64,000 nucleotides of DNA from Lepisosteus oculatus (Eukaryota; Chordata; Actinopteri; Semionotiformes; Lepisosteidae), in contig NC_090718.1 of NCBI RefSeq assembly GCF_040954835.1, positions 13,221,532 through 13,285,531 of the forward strand. The letters are read 5' to 3'. Within the stretch, counting starts at the first letter, position 1. Each line of letters begins with the position of its first letter. Positions 48,091-60,012 of the stretch are shown here, piece after piece. The notes under the pieces are model-generated. The model did no database searches, had not been told where the DNA came from, and worked only from the letters and a program-made list of their open reading frames with translations. The position numbers and the translations under genes are program-made.

Positions 48091-50490
48091 AGGGCACCCC
48101 CCCTAGGGGCTCATGAGATGGTGATGGAAACTTCAATGTCAAATTAAAGAGACCTATTAATAAATAACATTGTAGTTATAAACATAAGAAAAACAGCAGG
48201 AGTGATATTAATATTTTACAAAGTGAGAAGAAGCTCGTTAAGAGGATTGCTGTAGCATTTATCTACATTTATTGAAAAGTGTGATTTAGTTAAAATCTCA
48301 AGGGGGTACTTGAGGCACATGATTCAGGTTGAACGGGTTCAGCTGACAAAAAGGCCTGGAAAGCCCTGGGCTACATGATGATGCCACTTGGCCTGCTGTT
48401 GTTTGTTACCTTTCTTATATTCCTCTTCATAAATGTTTACTGTGTATTACCGCAAGAAGAGCAAAGTACAAGTCAAACTCAGGCACAAAAAATGATGATG
48501 AAGCAGGGGTAGGGTAAGGCAAAGTGTGGGAAGTGCCTGGAAAGAACACAGGAGAAACTCAGCGGGGAAGCAGAAAACAGCCCACTTGATCCCTGATGAG
48601 CTATCACTGGGAACATGGTGGGGATGAAGCACATGGTCAGATCGCTTAGTTCTGCTTCTTCATTTACAGCTTTTGGAAATCTGCTTTTTTTTTTTTAGCC
48701 TGCCTTCCAAATGGAGACAGACCTGCTTGGCTTGAACCTGCTGTTGAATCAGTAATAAATGAGTGGCAGTAATAAGTGTGTAAGACCAATATGTTCCTCA
48801 AAACTGCAACAGCTTCGGGAGCAAGAAATGCCTTTTTCAAACTGCTTTAGCTTATATGCTTCCACTTAGTGAACACCTGTTAAGTTAATTTTTCTAACAG
48901 GTCCATTTTTGCTGTCCCTTGCAATTAAACAGTGCTCCTGAAATGTAAAAGGGGAAACACACCTTCTGTCAGTTGTCTCTGTTCAGTCCTGTGCACATGA
49001 CTTGGTAATAAAACTATTTATCAGGAGCGCGAATTACAAAAAGACAAATTCTACCAAAGTTAATCCAAAAAGCATGTTTAAAAATAAAAAGAATGTTTTC
49101 TTTAGTTCATCTGTGCCACTCTGAGCTTCTGCCTCTCATGATGCTGACTTAGGGGGTAACTGCAAACGCCGAGACAGCCCTGCACTGGAGATGGACCGAA
49201 TGGTCTGTGCAGAACCTCGGCAGAATTATTTTAAATCAAGAGCAGGTTGGGAAAACTGTGCAAAAAAATTAACTTTTTGTAGCCCTCATGCCTTCTGTGT
49301 TACCTTTTTGTACAGAGACAATCCTTACCTACAACAGGTCCATCATTTGACCTAAGGTCATTCAGAGGGTTAATGACACAAGAAATGGGTGCTCATCATT
49401 GTCTCTGCTTAGCACGTACGAATGCTCCAAAGGTCCCTGTTCAAAATACAGATATAGTGGAATTCAGTTCCTTGTCACAACTCTATATTATTAACTGGCA
49501 CTAAAACAAAGGCATAATTCATTTCTGTAAAACCCGCTTTGTAGAACACAGGAACAACTTACAGACACTGTTAGAAATATGCAAGTCTGAAGTGAGTACT
49601 GAAGATTGAAGATTTGTTTTTTTGGCTATCCAGTCAAACATCAAACCCAGTGACATCACACAATCACACATTTCTAAATGAAAAATGTGAGAACTGAGCA
49701 TGCATTTATGCATCACTGAGACCAAGGCTCTGGAGATAAAGGCATGTCCCTGCTGGAATTTTAATTGAATATCAGAGCACAATAATAGAATGTGGTTCTT
49801 TCTATTTATTAAATCTACCTTTCAAATTGTTACCTCATATGGCTCCCTTATTACTGTGGTTTTGTTCACCAATGATAACTGAACTAATTTGGAGGGGAGC
49901 TCAATTCAATTAACTGTTAGCTGGAGGGAAATACTGAAACAATATTAAAGCTCATGCAATTATGAGAGCCAGTATGGAGCAAAATGTATTTTATTTAATT
50001 AATTTAATAATGATGCTTTTATATGGCAACTTCAGATCCATCTTAGTAATGCATGGTATGTGGGAATATTAGTGCATTTGGATAAAATACTGGAAAACAG
50101 CAATTGGATTGGTTTTGCATTCATTCCATCACATTCTGTATACAGTATAGCTTTCTAATGGTGGAATTAAAGCAGACTTCCCATGCGTTTATATACATAT
50201 TCCCAAGCAACAAAGAAAGGTACTGCTTTATGTACATGTGTTTAGTAAAATGAACACCAATATATCCTGCTTTTTTAGAGAACAGCGCATCTGTGCTATA
50301 GGTATTGTATGTTAGACATTGGACTAAATCTGTGTACTGTCGAGCATCATCTAAGGTCTTCACAGCCAGCAATTCCTGACTGTGCCAATCTGGCAAGACA
50401 TTACAGCCAAATGCAGTCTATCAACAGTACGCCACAGCCTGGATGTCAACAAGTCACACTGCCTCATCAAGAACGATGGGGACATTCCAC
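48091..50490. other. Non-coding sequence, nothing identified
   Basis: AT-rich unique sequence. No gene, RNA or repeat family was recognised. Confidence 0.5.
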
Positions 50491-50860
50491 TTGCAGCAAC
50501 TGATGGCAACCTGGCTGCATGACGCTATATTGGTACCTGTGGGCTCAACCTGAGACGAGTGCACTGCATTCCAACAGGGCAAAACACGTCATCACATGCT
50601 GGCGACAACAGCTTTCTTGTGAGATGAGAGTGTGGCAGCAATGCCAGGATTTCCGGACTCGAGCCCAGCTGAACACCTGTGGGATGAGCTGGGGTAACGT
50701 GTAGATTCAGAGGCTCTGGGACCCAGCACGTACTGTACTTAACCCATCTGTATGACAGCAACGGGACAAATTCAGCAGGTAGCACCTGCACACATGGGGC
50801 AAAGTGTGTGTCGCAAACATACCCCGCCAGCCTGTGAATTTCACAGCAGGCCCCCTGTTC
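50491..50860 (+). pseudogene. Tc1/mariner-type transposase relic
   Basis: One plus-strand frame reads CTAFQQGKTRHHMLATTAFL (50560-50619), a stop, then MPGFPDSSPAEHLWDELG (50641-50694). This matches the Tc1 pattern FQQDNARPH...FL...PWPxxSPDLxPIEHLWDEL, i.e. the DDE catalytic core around the last two acidic residues. The middle catalytic Asp of QQDN is replaced by Gly; the final Glu of EHLWDEL is present. Upstream and downstream are frameshifted, and the start and the inverted terminal repeats are not found. The element is dead. Boundaries are approximate; sequence from about 50300 may also belong to it. Confidence 0.65.
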
Positions 50861-51562
50861 GTTAAGTGTTAATCAGGAAATTTCACCTACAGTAAGTCTT
50901 ATCTGTCCAGTAAAATGTCGGGGCACATGCTACACAAAAAAAAACTTTCAATTGTTTTGCAGCTCTACATCATAAATCATTTCTCATGTATCAAATTTAA
51001 ACAAAAACCCTACACAGTTAATCATAATTGCAGGTCATTCCCTGACCATCGGACTGAACAATACAAGGTCTGACTGCTGGATTAATTAGATCTGAACCTC
51101 CTCCTGGCTGCTATACAACTCAGAGTTACACCTCTGTTGGGACTTGAGTGCTGAGACCCAGTTTATTTTCTTCAATGTATTATATAGCTGATGAGGTCAA
51201 AATGTGATGCATTTCATTTTTGTAAAGGGGACAATTTTCAATGCTGAACAGATGGTACAGCAAATAAGTTGCATAATACACATCTTACAACAATAAAACA
51301 TGCATTGTGTTTTTTTTTTTATTTCCATATGGTCAAATCCCAGGCGTCTGCCTAAACTAGTTTGCCACTCACTGTGCACGTTAGGTTTCGCTGACTTCTT
51401 TCCTAGTTGGGCCAGAGTTTTCTGGTTGCTGTTACCCCTGCAGGTCTATCAAGGGGTCTCTGGAACGCCGAGCTGAGAAAAATCTCAATTACTGCTCCCT
51501 GGCTCTTTCGCTGTGCTAAAGCATTGTGGGGCCTCAGCCTTCGACCCCAAGTGGGAAAAACT
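50861..51562. other. Non-coding sequence, nothing identified
   Basis: AT-rich with a T-run near 51310-51320; no feature was recognised. Confidence 0.5.
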
Positions 51563-52145
51563 TCCAGCAGCCATATCACTCTCCAACTCACATCTGGCAG
51601 CCCCACTGGAGCTCAGCAGGTGTGAGCCTGGTCAGTACCTGGATGGGAGACCTCCTGGGAAAAACTAAATGTTGCTGCTGGAAGAGGTGTTAGTGGGGCC
51701 AGCAGGGGGCGGTCACCCTGTGGTCCATGTGGGTCCTAATGCCCCAGTATAGTGATGGGGACACTATACTGTAAACAGGCGCCGTCCTTCGGACGAGACG
51801 AAAAACCAAGGTCCTGACTCTCTGTGGTCATTAAAAATCCCAGGGTGTTTCTCAAAAAGAGCAGGGGTGTTACTCCGGTGTCCTGGCCAACTTTTTCCAT
51901 TGGCCCTTGCCAATCATGGCCTCCTAATAATCCCCATCTAAGAATTGGCTTCATTACTCTGCTCTCCTCCCCACTGATAGCTGGTGTGTGGTGAACTTCT
52001 GGCGCACTATAGCTGCCGTCGCATCATCCAGGTGGGGCTGCACACTGGTGGTGATGGAGGGGATCCCCATTACCTGTAAAGCGCTTTAAGTGGAGTGTCC
52101 AGAAATGCCCTATATAAGTGTATGCAATTATTTTTATTATTAAAT
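51563..52145 (+). repeat. 5S rRNA-derived SINE, full length
   Basis: The head holds AGCTCAGCAGGTGTGAGCC and GTCAGTACCTGGATGGGAGA (51630-51649), close to 5S rRNA GTTAGTACTTGGATGGGAGA, the box C region of the type 1 pol III promoter. The body includes GGGGACACTATACTG, TTAAAAATCCCAGGG and GTCCTGGCCAA. The 3' part has GCATCATCCAGGTGGGGCTG and ends with GTAAAGCGCTTTAAGTGGAG, 'ctatataag' and a TTATTATTA tail, the kind used by a partner LINE. It is the reference copy for the fragments at 1720 and 36538. Simple-tail target duplications were not resolved. Confidence 0.85.
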
Positions 52146-52245
52146 CCTGCAGACAGGGACAAAGCCACAGCAGGCTCTCCCTGGTAATCCTGGGACGTAG
52201 GGCTCAGAGAGGAGGGAACGGTGTTGTCCGAAGACAGAGATTCCG

Positions 52246-52335
52246 AGGGAAGAGCACTGTAGCTCAGAGGTTAGACCGGAAGCATCAAAGAGGAACATCG
52301 AAGTCTGAACTGAGACACTGGGTTTGATGGGCATT
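52246..52335 (+). repeat. tRNA-like segment (possible SINE head)
   Basis: GTAGCTCAGAGGTTAGA (near 52258-52274) fits a box A, and GGGTTTGATGGG near 52319-52330 weakly resembles box B. No credible cloverleaf or 3' tail follows. Chance similarity is possible. Confidence 0.25.
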
Positions 52336-54139
52336 AGTGCCAACAACTGCTTAAAGTCACTTATTTTTTTTAGCTTTTTTTTTTTAATAAGGGAGTCAAT
52401 GCAGCTACAGAAATACGTGAACAGATGTTAAATGCTGAATACACAATAACTCCTCTTTTACAATATTTAAACATTAAAGTGACATGCTTAAAAAGAACTT
52501 TGCAGAATTCACGGAATACAATTGTATTGATATATACAGTATACTGTATGTATATAACCTTGCAGAAAAGAGGCGAATCCTTTCCCTGCCCCTAAGTCCA
52601 AGACAAACTGAATGAAAAGAAGAGCTCTCCGCCCCAAAGAGGGATCTCTGAAAATGTAACTCTTGAGTGAAAGAGAGATCAGTGTTTTTCAAAATGTCTT
52701 AAGACATTACCCAATTCTGAACATCTGTAGTGCGAGGACCTGGTGGAAAATCTTTAGGATAAGACCTAATTAAGACTCTCTGCAAAGCGAGATTCAGATC
52801 TCTATCTCCATCATATTATACAGATGAAACACTGTGCTAACCATATCATCAAGAAGATGACTAACAACCATTTGCAAAAGGTCAAGGAAGTGCCTATAAA
52901 CAAACACTGAATTTATATTTCCTAATTCCCACTGAAATTTCCAATTATAATAGCTGTTAAGCTCTTGGTTTAGTGGTGGAACTGGAAGTCAAATTTAGTT
53001 GTTAAAAGCTCAAATATGTGTACTGTATAACCCTGAAATACATGAAGCCACTGCATGTCGTGATATGTAACGAAAGGGTCATTGGAGGACAGTGCCAATA
53101 CTGGAGAGTTACACAGGGGAGGAGTCATAAATGGGGATCCTGTATCCAGCAGAGACCTTAGTCAGAAACCAGGCTCACTGTGACTGTCAATTAAAACTAT
53201 GAAACCACCTAAACTCAATTCTTTTGTGCAATAGTCTACATCGGATGAATGGCTTCCCATCTGTTGGGATCTGACGTGTTTTCATCTAACAGTTGGCAGC
53301 ATCTTCCAACAGTATGGTGTTTTTGTTAAGGGAATTAGTTAAGCATATACTAGTTAGAATTTGATTTCTTTTTTGTAGCAACAGTGGTAATCGTAATGTT
53401 AATAATTAACACGGATGCTTAGCCTGACAGAAAAGAGCTCAACGAAACCAACTCCTTTTTCAAGCTGTTAATTCAGAAATGCAATACCAAGAGGAAACAT
53501 AAAAGAAAAAACGGTGAGAGGCATGGTGATCACACTTCAAGAAAGCAGGCACTTCTGTTTGACAGTTATACAGAAAAGGTGTCCCCCCCCCAAAGAAACC
53601 TCACAAATAAAAGCACGTGCAGGGTCCCTGTTCCTAGACAGATATTTCTCTTAGATTTACCTATAACAATTCCTGACAACCAGCTATGTATCCAACACAC
53701 ACAGTATTTACACTGCAAAAATAAAACTGAAACGCATCGAGAGAGAGAAAATGAGAACGTGGCTGGGAATCTGGGACGTCCCTGCATTTCCCAGTCTGAA
53801 CCGAGAGAGTGAACGGGGCAAGCTGGGACGAGGAGCTCTGCGCCCCTCTTAGGTAAACCTGAGCTGAGCTGGGAAATGTGCGATGAGCACCTCCTTCCCC
53901 TGGACGCCTCCTGCACAGCAGACACCTGGAGCTCCTCAGTTGCTCTTCATTCGCCTACTCCGAGGCCGCCGAGGAAGAGAAAAACCCGTCTGAAAGCTGA
54001 GGTCCTCTGCACATGTCCTTCCCCCCTCTCTCCGCGTCTCGTCGCCCCACAGATGTAGGGAACGGTCATAAATCCAGGTTCAATGGTTGGGGTCTCACGA
54101 GGCGGGGAAAGAAAAGAGTTTTTCAGACCGACGCATGTA
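52336..54139. other. Non-coding sequence, nothing identified
   Basis: No repeat family or exon was recognised. The frames at 53566-54058 overlap on both strands. A C-run is near 53583-53591. Confidence 0.45.
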
Positions 54140-54640
54140 ACATTCTACAATTTAACCTCCTCAAATGATAGTTCAAGGTGGATTATAGCACATTATTATT
54201 AGGAAGACGCTGATTTTCAATTTAAATGTAAATCAGCCCCCTTTTTTTCCAATTATTATAGTGCTGCAGAACTTCCAGCAAAATGTAATGGGCCACAAAC
54301 TTTGAGAGATTCCCTCAAAATTAAGAAGCGCCTGCGAGGCAGGGGAGAAGCATTAAGAGTTTAACCATTGCTGCTCTGCTGGAGAGGACCGCTAAAAGAG
54401 GTCAACCAGGCAAAAACGCAAACAAAACCACCAGCGAGTCTGTTACCTCATGTTTGAGATTCATCTTTTCTGACTTCACTGGGAATGTCTTAGCTGTGAC
54501 GGACATGTTTTGACAGCTTCATTATCTGTCTCGTGGGACAGGTTAACAGTTATAAATAATCAGTGTTTTCGCCAGGCATTCCTCTGTGAAGTGTCACGCT
54601 AAGGTGCATTAGACTAATACTGGCAGCCCAATGAACTGAA
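54140..54640. promoter_or_regulatory. Candidate conserved non-coding element
   Basis: Unique block without recognised repeats, with several TAAT/ATTA cores (for example CAATTATTATAG near 54250) and balanced composition around them. Enhancer-like texture only; conservation is untested. Confidence 0.3.
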
Positions 54641-54825
54641 ATAATATCAGGAGGTAGGACGGCTTAGTTGCAATACATTTAGGAAGCGTGACATTATTAA
54701 AGTATTAACAGGACTGGCAGTATAATCTTAGCAGGGATGCTTATGAAGATTGCCGGCCTGTTGTGAAGAAACCTATTTTGAAATTTGCACTGCCTCACTG
54801 TGGGAAGACGCCTTTGGGTACAGAT

Positions 54826-55010
54826 GAAGTTCAAGTAGGGAGCTGCGTCAGCATGCTCAGGCTGCAAAGGAACAGGTGGAAGTTTATCCCTTGCTGAAAT
54901 AAATGTCATACCTAAACAATCTCGCACCTGAGAAGCCTCCTCAGCTGAAACGTTGTGTCTCTTTTCTTTTCAGTGTGGAATAAACCTTTCCCTGTTCCTT
55001 TGCACTTACA
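54826..55010. mobile_element. Inverted-arm element, decayed
   Basis: The left arm 54826-54897 (AGCTGCGTCAGCATGCTCAG, 'gctgcaaaggaacagg..gtttatccc') is inverted relative to the right arm 54928-55005 (CACCTGAGAAGCCTCCTCAG, CTGAAACGTTGTGTC, 'gtgtggaataaacc'). The arrangement is that of 34782-35020 and 59807-60012. The conserved CTGAAGAAGG has lost two bases to CTGAGAAGC, so the core is broken. Confidence 0.6.
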
Positions 55011-55370
55011 GATGAGACCATAAACAAGAGAAAACGTCAGACAACACTGCAGTTCAGTGTTTCCACCACTGAAGCCCAAAATGACCTACATAATAATCCT
55101 TACACCTATTTAGCTGGTAAAAACTTTAATTTTAATATTAATTCATTAATATTAAAATCACATCTCTTCCACCCCCACCGGGAAACCTATAGTCGTACTG
55201 ATCCCGCCACGCAAGGGGACGCACTCCTTAACACTGAACTACTTACAACCCTCGTGTGACTCCGTGGAAGTACAGTACATATAGAATATCCCACAAGTAC
55301 ATGAATGAGAGGGTATGAGAAGTTGTTCATTGACCTCTATGGTCATCGTCCACAGAAATCATCCCCTCTG

Positions 55371-55690
55371 TAGCGATGCAAGGAGTCACTGCGCAGTCCG
55401 GTGGAGGTTTGAGATGAGTTTAATCTATGAAGACTAGCTTTATTCCCAACCTTGTCCACAGTTAGATCACTGTTACACAGAGTTTTATAGTCAGAATCCA
55501 GCCATGGTCACCTTATCTTATCACTACTGATGGGGGTTCGGAAGTGACCATTCCGCCTATGACCTAGTGACTATTCCTGATGATGGTATTCCGCCTTTCA
55601 GCTATTCCTGATATGTGACGTACAGTATGACAGCAGGTGTCTGTTTAAAACACACTCAAGCCAGAGCTAGATTTCAACACCTTGTTACCA
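55371..55690 (-). mobile_element. LTR-like block, minus strand
   Basis: The minus strand has TATAAAACTCTGTG (about 55491-55478), then GGAATAAAGC (a poly-A signal, about 55446-55437), then a segment ending CATCGCTACA near 55371. A TATA box, AATAAA and CA end in this order and spacing match an LTR's U3-R-U5. The 5' end is uncertain; no matching second LTR, primer-binding site or clear target duplication was found. Other explanations, including chance, remain. Confidence 0.35.
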
Positions 55691-55762
55691 AGATTGATTG
55701 ATTCAAGGCGCATGGCTTTCATGGTATAGTGTATCGAAAATATTAACTATTTAAGCGTTCTA

Positions 55763-56290
55763 TTAACTGAAACACAGTACCCAAACTGCCCTCAACGCAG
55801 CACTCCACCTGTTCACAGGTAGCAGAACAACAGGAAAGCCATTGTGTCTGATACAGTAAGAAGTACATAGAAAGAAAACGAGGCTTTGGTATAGAACGCA
55901 ATGACGCAGACCCAGGAAGAGCACAGGTCCTGGACTTTTCACACATGTAGGTGTACACTGATGATGTAGGAAGCTTGGGTTAGAGAGCTCTCCCTGCTGC
56001 TCAGAAAGAAAATACCTACAATTGCAAAACAAGGATAAGACTGACGGAGTATGCAGCATCTCTGCACCAGTCCACAATCGCTTTGAACTGGAAGAAGAAA
56101 CTAAGGATGTCAAAGACGTACAAAAATGTGACTCAAATGCTTGAACTCCAAACAAGGGCAGCCGAGTGGCAACATACGACTGAAAGTTTGTTAAAAGCAG
56201 ACGAATGTGTCGTATAAGAAAGAAGAGACTGTCACATGAAAGAATGAACCTTCCAATCCAGGCAAGACCGGAATGGAAGGACAGAAGCAT
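55763..56290 (-). CDS. Unidentified 175-codon open frame, doubtful
   Basis: This is the longest open frame in the window. The product would be rich in Leu, Phe, Ser and Cys with hydrophobic stretches near residues 1-40 and 130-155, but no domain, signal or family is recognisable. It lies directly upstream, on the same strand, of the LTR-like block at 55371-55690, so it could be part of a decayed element. In sequence of this composition a frame this long can also arise by chance. No promoter or splice context was seen. Treat as hypothetical. Confidence 0.12.
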   Translation of the reverse strand: MLLSFHSGLAWIGRFILSCDSLFFLIRHIRLLLTNFQSYVATRLPLFGVQAFESHFCTSLTSLVSSSSSKRLWTGAEMLHTPSVLSLFCNCRYFLSEQQGELSNPSFLHHQCTPTCVKSPGPVLFLGLRHCVLYQSLVFFLCTSYCIRHNGFPVVLLPVNRWSAALRAVWVLCFS

Positions 56291-56985
56291 AAAGGCTTCT
56301 TTATATCGAAGAATCAGTTTTCTTCTGCACTGACGACAAGATTGTTATTTTAAGGGTAGAGCAGAGCTCCTCCAGGTAGTCTGTCACTGGAGAGATTTTA
56401 AATCCCAGGACTTCAGTAAATCTTATGGATTTTGAAGATGTTTTAATGACCTAAGTCATCCCCTCATCTCCCACAATCTGATTATTAGCACTGGGGAGGG
56501 CACCAGGCTAATTGAAGTGTCACTCAGTGCAGAACTGTATTTTTACTTCTCCAGCAAAAAATCATCTGTTTGAGTAAGAAGTTGCTTCTTCCTGTTCAGG
56601 ATACACAGTGGAATTCGATTCTGCAAACTGCTTAAGCTTTGTGGATTTTGTAATAAGAACATATATATATATTAATGAGAGCCAATCTTTAAAAGTTTCC
56701 ATTAGTAAGAACATATTTATTCAGCGTGAATTTCGATGCTGGTCAGTACATTTAACTGCAGTGGCCCCACCTTCTAGCCTGAACCAGGACAGTGGTGTTA
56801 GTTGACCAGAGGACACGACATTTCTTAAACCGGGCCTAGATCAACACTTAACTCAACCTTTCTCTCTCTACACAGTGAGAATTGTTAGATTAACTTTACT
56901 CAGTCAAACCAATGGAAGGGATCTGCTAAGCACAACACAACATCTAATTGTACAGTAACCAGAAATAAAGATATAATAAGAATAA
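56291..56985. other. Non-coding sequence, nothing identified
   Basis: AT-rich; an (AT)5 run is near 56660-56670. No feature was recognised. Confidence 0.5.
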
Positions 56986-56989
56986 ACTG

Positions 56990-57400
56990 TATTTTATATA
57001 GCACCTTTAAAAGTGGCTTCTCAAGGCACTTTACAGGAATACACAATAAGAGGAGACAGCAGAATCACACATTATCTATATAGGGCTTGAAAAACAGTTG
57101 GAAAGCAAAGGGGTAGACACAAAGTTAGTTAAATAAAAGCTCTTCTAAAGAAGAAGGCTTTTGGTCTGGACTTGAAGGCAGCTCTCTGATATCTATAGGG
57201 ATAGAGTTCCAGGGCTCGGGGGCGCAGCAGAAGAAGGCCCTGTCACCCACAGAGTGCAGACAGGCTTCGGGGACAGGCAAGGCGACCAGACTTATACGAA
57301 CGAAGGTTGCGAGACTGGGAGTAACTCAGACACGTACTGAAGTGGCAAGACACGTGGAGCCTTATAGGTGGGCATGGGAAAATAATATGTTCATAGCTGT
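56990..57400 (+). repeat. Dispersed fish repeat (TTTTATATAGCACCTTTAAA type)
   Basis: It begins TTTTATATAGCACCTTTAAA, then 'ggcttctcaaggcactttacag'. It continues with 'ggcttttggtctggacttgaagg', 'gagttccagggctcgggggc' and 'aggccctgtcaccc'. These phrases, in this order, are typical of a dispersed repeat common in ray-finned fish genomes. I cannot name the parent element with confidence. It abuts the tRNA-SINE that follows. Confidence 0.55.
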
Positions 57401-57422
57401 TAAAACCAGTTGCTAAATACCA

Positions 57423-57735
57423 TATCCATCCATTTTCTACCCACTTTATCCAATTCAGGGTCGTGGAGGAGCCAGAGCTGAGCCTGGCAATCGATGGGCT
57501 CAAGGCGAATACACCCTGGACGGGACAGCAGTCTATCACAGACCAGCCACACACGCACGCGCACTCAAAGCCCAGACGCAAATATTCACCTACCGTTAAG
57601 TACTGGGACTGCGGGAGGAAACTTGAGCACCCCGAGGAAAGCATACAAACTCCACACAGACAGTACCCGGGAATTCAAACCCACAGCCTGCGAGGCAGCA
57701 ATGCTAACGACTGCGCCACCATGTCCCCCAATACA
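57423..57735 (-). repeat. Fish tRNA-derived SINE, near full length, antisense
   Basis: On the minus strand the head is GGTGGCGCAGTCGTTAGC (box A, complement of about 57703-57720), then GGTTTGAATTCC (box B, complement of 57670-57681). The body follows (GTGTGGAGTTTGTATGC, TTTCCTCCCGCAGTCCCAGT, GTCCCGTCCAGGGTGTATTC) and the tail is GTAGAAAATGGATGGATATGG. This is the classic layout of a very widespread ray-finned fish SINE. Both promoter boxes look intact. The diverged, head-truncated relative is at 42419. Confidence 0.85.
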
Positions 57736-59800
57736 TATCTTACTTTTGATTAGAATAGTTTTTTATTAAGAAAATTATTCGAGATGCAGATTCGAAGTGG
57801 CCTGTTATTCTTGGAAGGTATGTTGCACACAACACAGCATGATGAAGCCAGAAATCCATTAAAAATGTCTAACTCAAACTCCGGCGACAGAGCAAGCAGG
57901 GTCATTCGTTAACACGCTTTAAGAGAGAAGAACTCATTGCACTCGGTACTGTGTTTTGTAGGCGTATCTTCCTCTCTGGCCGCAAAAGTCTGGGGATCGG
58001 AATGAAAAAGTAAAACCAGACGACCTGTTTTGCCTAACGTTTTTCAAGAACAAAATCCAAATTGGATTAAAAAGAGTGTTTTGATTAAAGCAGAACAACC
58101 ACTAATATTACTAGAGTTAATAAAATGTCATTTTGCCAAGGTGACCCAGTTAAAATGTGTAACTTGCAATCATTAATGCTGTACTTCCAGGGACTTTAGG
58201 CTTTAGTTTAGCTGCAGTGCTTTCTGTGATTACTACAAATAAGTTCTAGGTCAAGGGTGAGCTGTGCATTTCCGGCAGTAAGAGCACAGTGCGATATAGG
58301 CTGCTGCAGCTTGTCATTATTTTTTTCCCAAAGACGTGTACAGATGAGGATCTTCCATCTGAGGGCAGGTCTGCACTTATAGCCATTAATCAACCCCTTT
58401 CCAGACAAATACTGCACTGGATCCTGTCAGGGGATAACGCAGGACGACCCATATAAAGCTTTCATTGATCCAGCGAGTCCCATAATCCTTGGGGATTAGA
58501 GCTGGCTAAAAGTAACCGATACATTTGCAAATAAAAGCTGCTTACATTCAGGCCATCCTCACAAAAAAAAAAAACATTTTCCGCTGAACAAATCTCCTTC
58601 TCTGTTTGCACACAGCTCTGGGCAGCGGTGAGTGTTGTCTGCTTGCCCACCATGGGCGGAGAGATCACTCAGGGACATGCCAGACAGCCAGTTCCAGGAT
58701 ATGACCTAGTGATCTTTGTTACTTTCGATGCAGGATATGTGCAGAGAGTCTAAAACAGGGTTTGTCTTCTTTCTCCAGGCCTGCAGCAGCTGTGAAAGGA
58801 TCTTGTCTAAATACTGCATTCGTGCACTGAAGGTTACAGACTTTTATTTTCCTTTTTAGGAGGAGGACATGATCCGATGGTCTGAAACTGTGGACTCTGA
58901 AAGGGCACAGAAAAAAAAAAACAACCCTGCGCCACTACAGCAAGACATCTGTCAAAACACTTGCCTTCGGTGCTCTCCCGCTGTCAGTTCAACTGCCGGT
59001 GAGCCAATCCCAGCTTCTGCAGACAACGAAGTTACCTGTTTGGGAAAAAAAACAACAACATCTTTTCATGCCCTCAAGCAGAAAAGACGGTGGATTCTAA
59101 ATTCATCAGATCTGATCAGATAACCAGATCGGTTTGCTTCTCACCAGCTTCTACTGCAGCACCTCAGCTACTGTATCCATGACAGAACAAAATCCCTGAT
59201 CTATATTCAGCCGGTCAGCAGTCTCAATAGTAATTAAATAGATGCTCAATAAAAGAGAATAATTTAGTGCATGCACAGTAATTGGAAAAGGTTTGTTTTT
59301 AATCGCTCCAAATATCTGACACCACCGCTATTTAGTGCTCTTTTATGATGTTTTGTAATGTCTCTGCTAGATGGTTATTTTTCAGGAATGTCAACCCAGA
59401 ACTGAAGCAACAAAGCATTGTGTCAAGTCAGTGAATACAAGGGCAAAAATTTCATTTTTTAAAGAGTTTTTTTTTTAGTATAAGCTGCCTAGAAAAATGA
59501 TTTAACTGTACCAACCCGCATGGAAGGCCTTTCTAAGCAGTTTTCTACTTTTAATGTGGTCTTAGTCCCAGGAGAAAATTAGCTATTGCCCTTGCGCTGG
59601 ACTCCATGTAGTGCCCTGAGCGATTTTCTCTTGAAACGTCCTGTCCCTTATTTTTTTTCTATTTTCTGTTCTTCTCGTGTTTTGCTTTAATCATGATTGC
59701 TTAGTTTCTTCTTTTTAAAAAAAAACACGAGATCCGCACGCTGCAATGTTCCGCAGTTGCACGATGCAGATGGTCAAAACGAAGACGCACAACAAAGAGG
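57736..59800. other. Non-coding sequence, nothing identified
   Basis: No exon or repeat family was recognised. A frame at 58869-59123 follows a pyrimidine-rich TTTTTAGG that could mimic a splice acceptor, but the peptide has no known motif and there is no donor support. Confidence 0.45.
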
Positions 59801-59806
59801 AACGTG

Positions 59807-60012
59807 CTTAAGTAGGCAGCTGCGTCAGCAATGTGTAGGCTGCAAAGGAACAAGTACAGGTTTATTCCATGCTGGAAAGAGAAGAAAGGAAACAACGTTT
59901 TTGGCTGTGGGATCTTCTTCTTCTTCTTCCGCCACCCGAAGAAGGCTCCACAGCTGAAACGTTCCTTCCTTTCTTCTCTTCCCGGCATGGAATAAACCTG
60001 TACTTGTTCCAA
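59807..60012. mobile_element. Inverted-arm element with hammerhead-like core
   Basis: The left arm (59807-59912) runs 'aagtaggcagctgcgtcagc', 'ggctgcaaaggaacaagt', then CAGGTTTATTCCATGCTGG. The right arm (59935-60010) runs CCGAAGAAGGCTCCACAGCT, GAAACGTTCCTTCC, then GGCATGGAATAAACCTGTAC. The arms are inverted around a CTT-rich spacer (59914-59932). The right core has CCGAAGA where the other copies have CTGAAGA. The outer left flank is the complement of the outer right flank of the 34782 copy, showing both belong to one family. Confidence 0.65.

Noticed and set aside
58869..59123. Possible internal exon after a TTTTTAG acceptor-like site
   Set aside because: No known motif, low-complexity start, no donor or neighbouring exon in phase.
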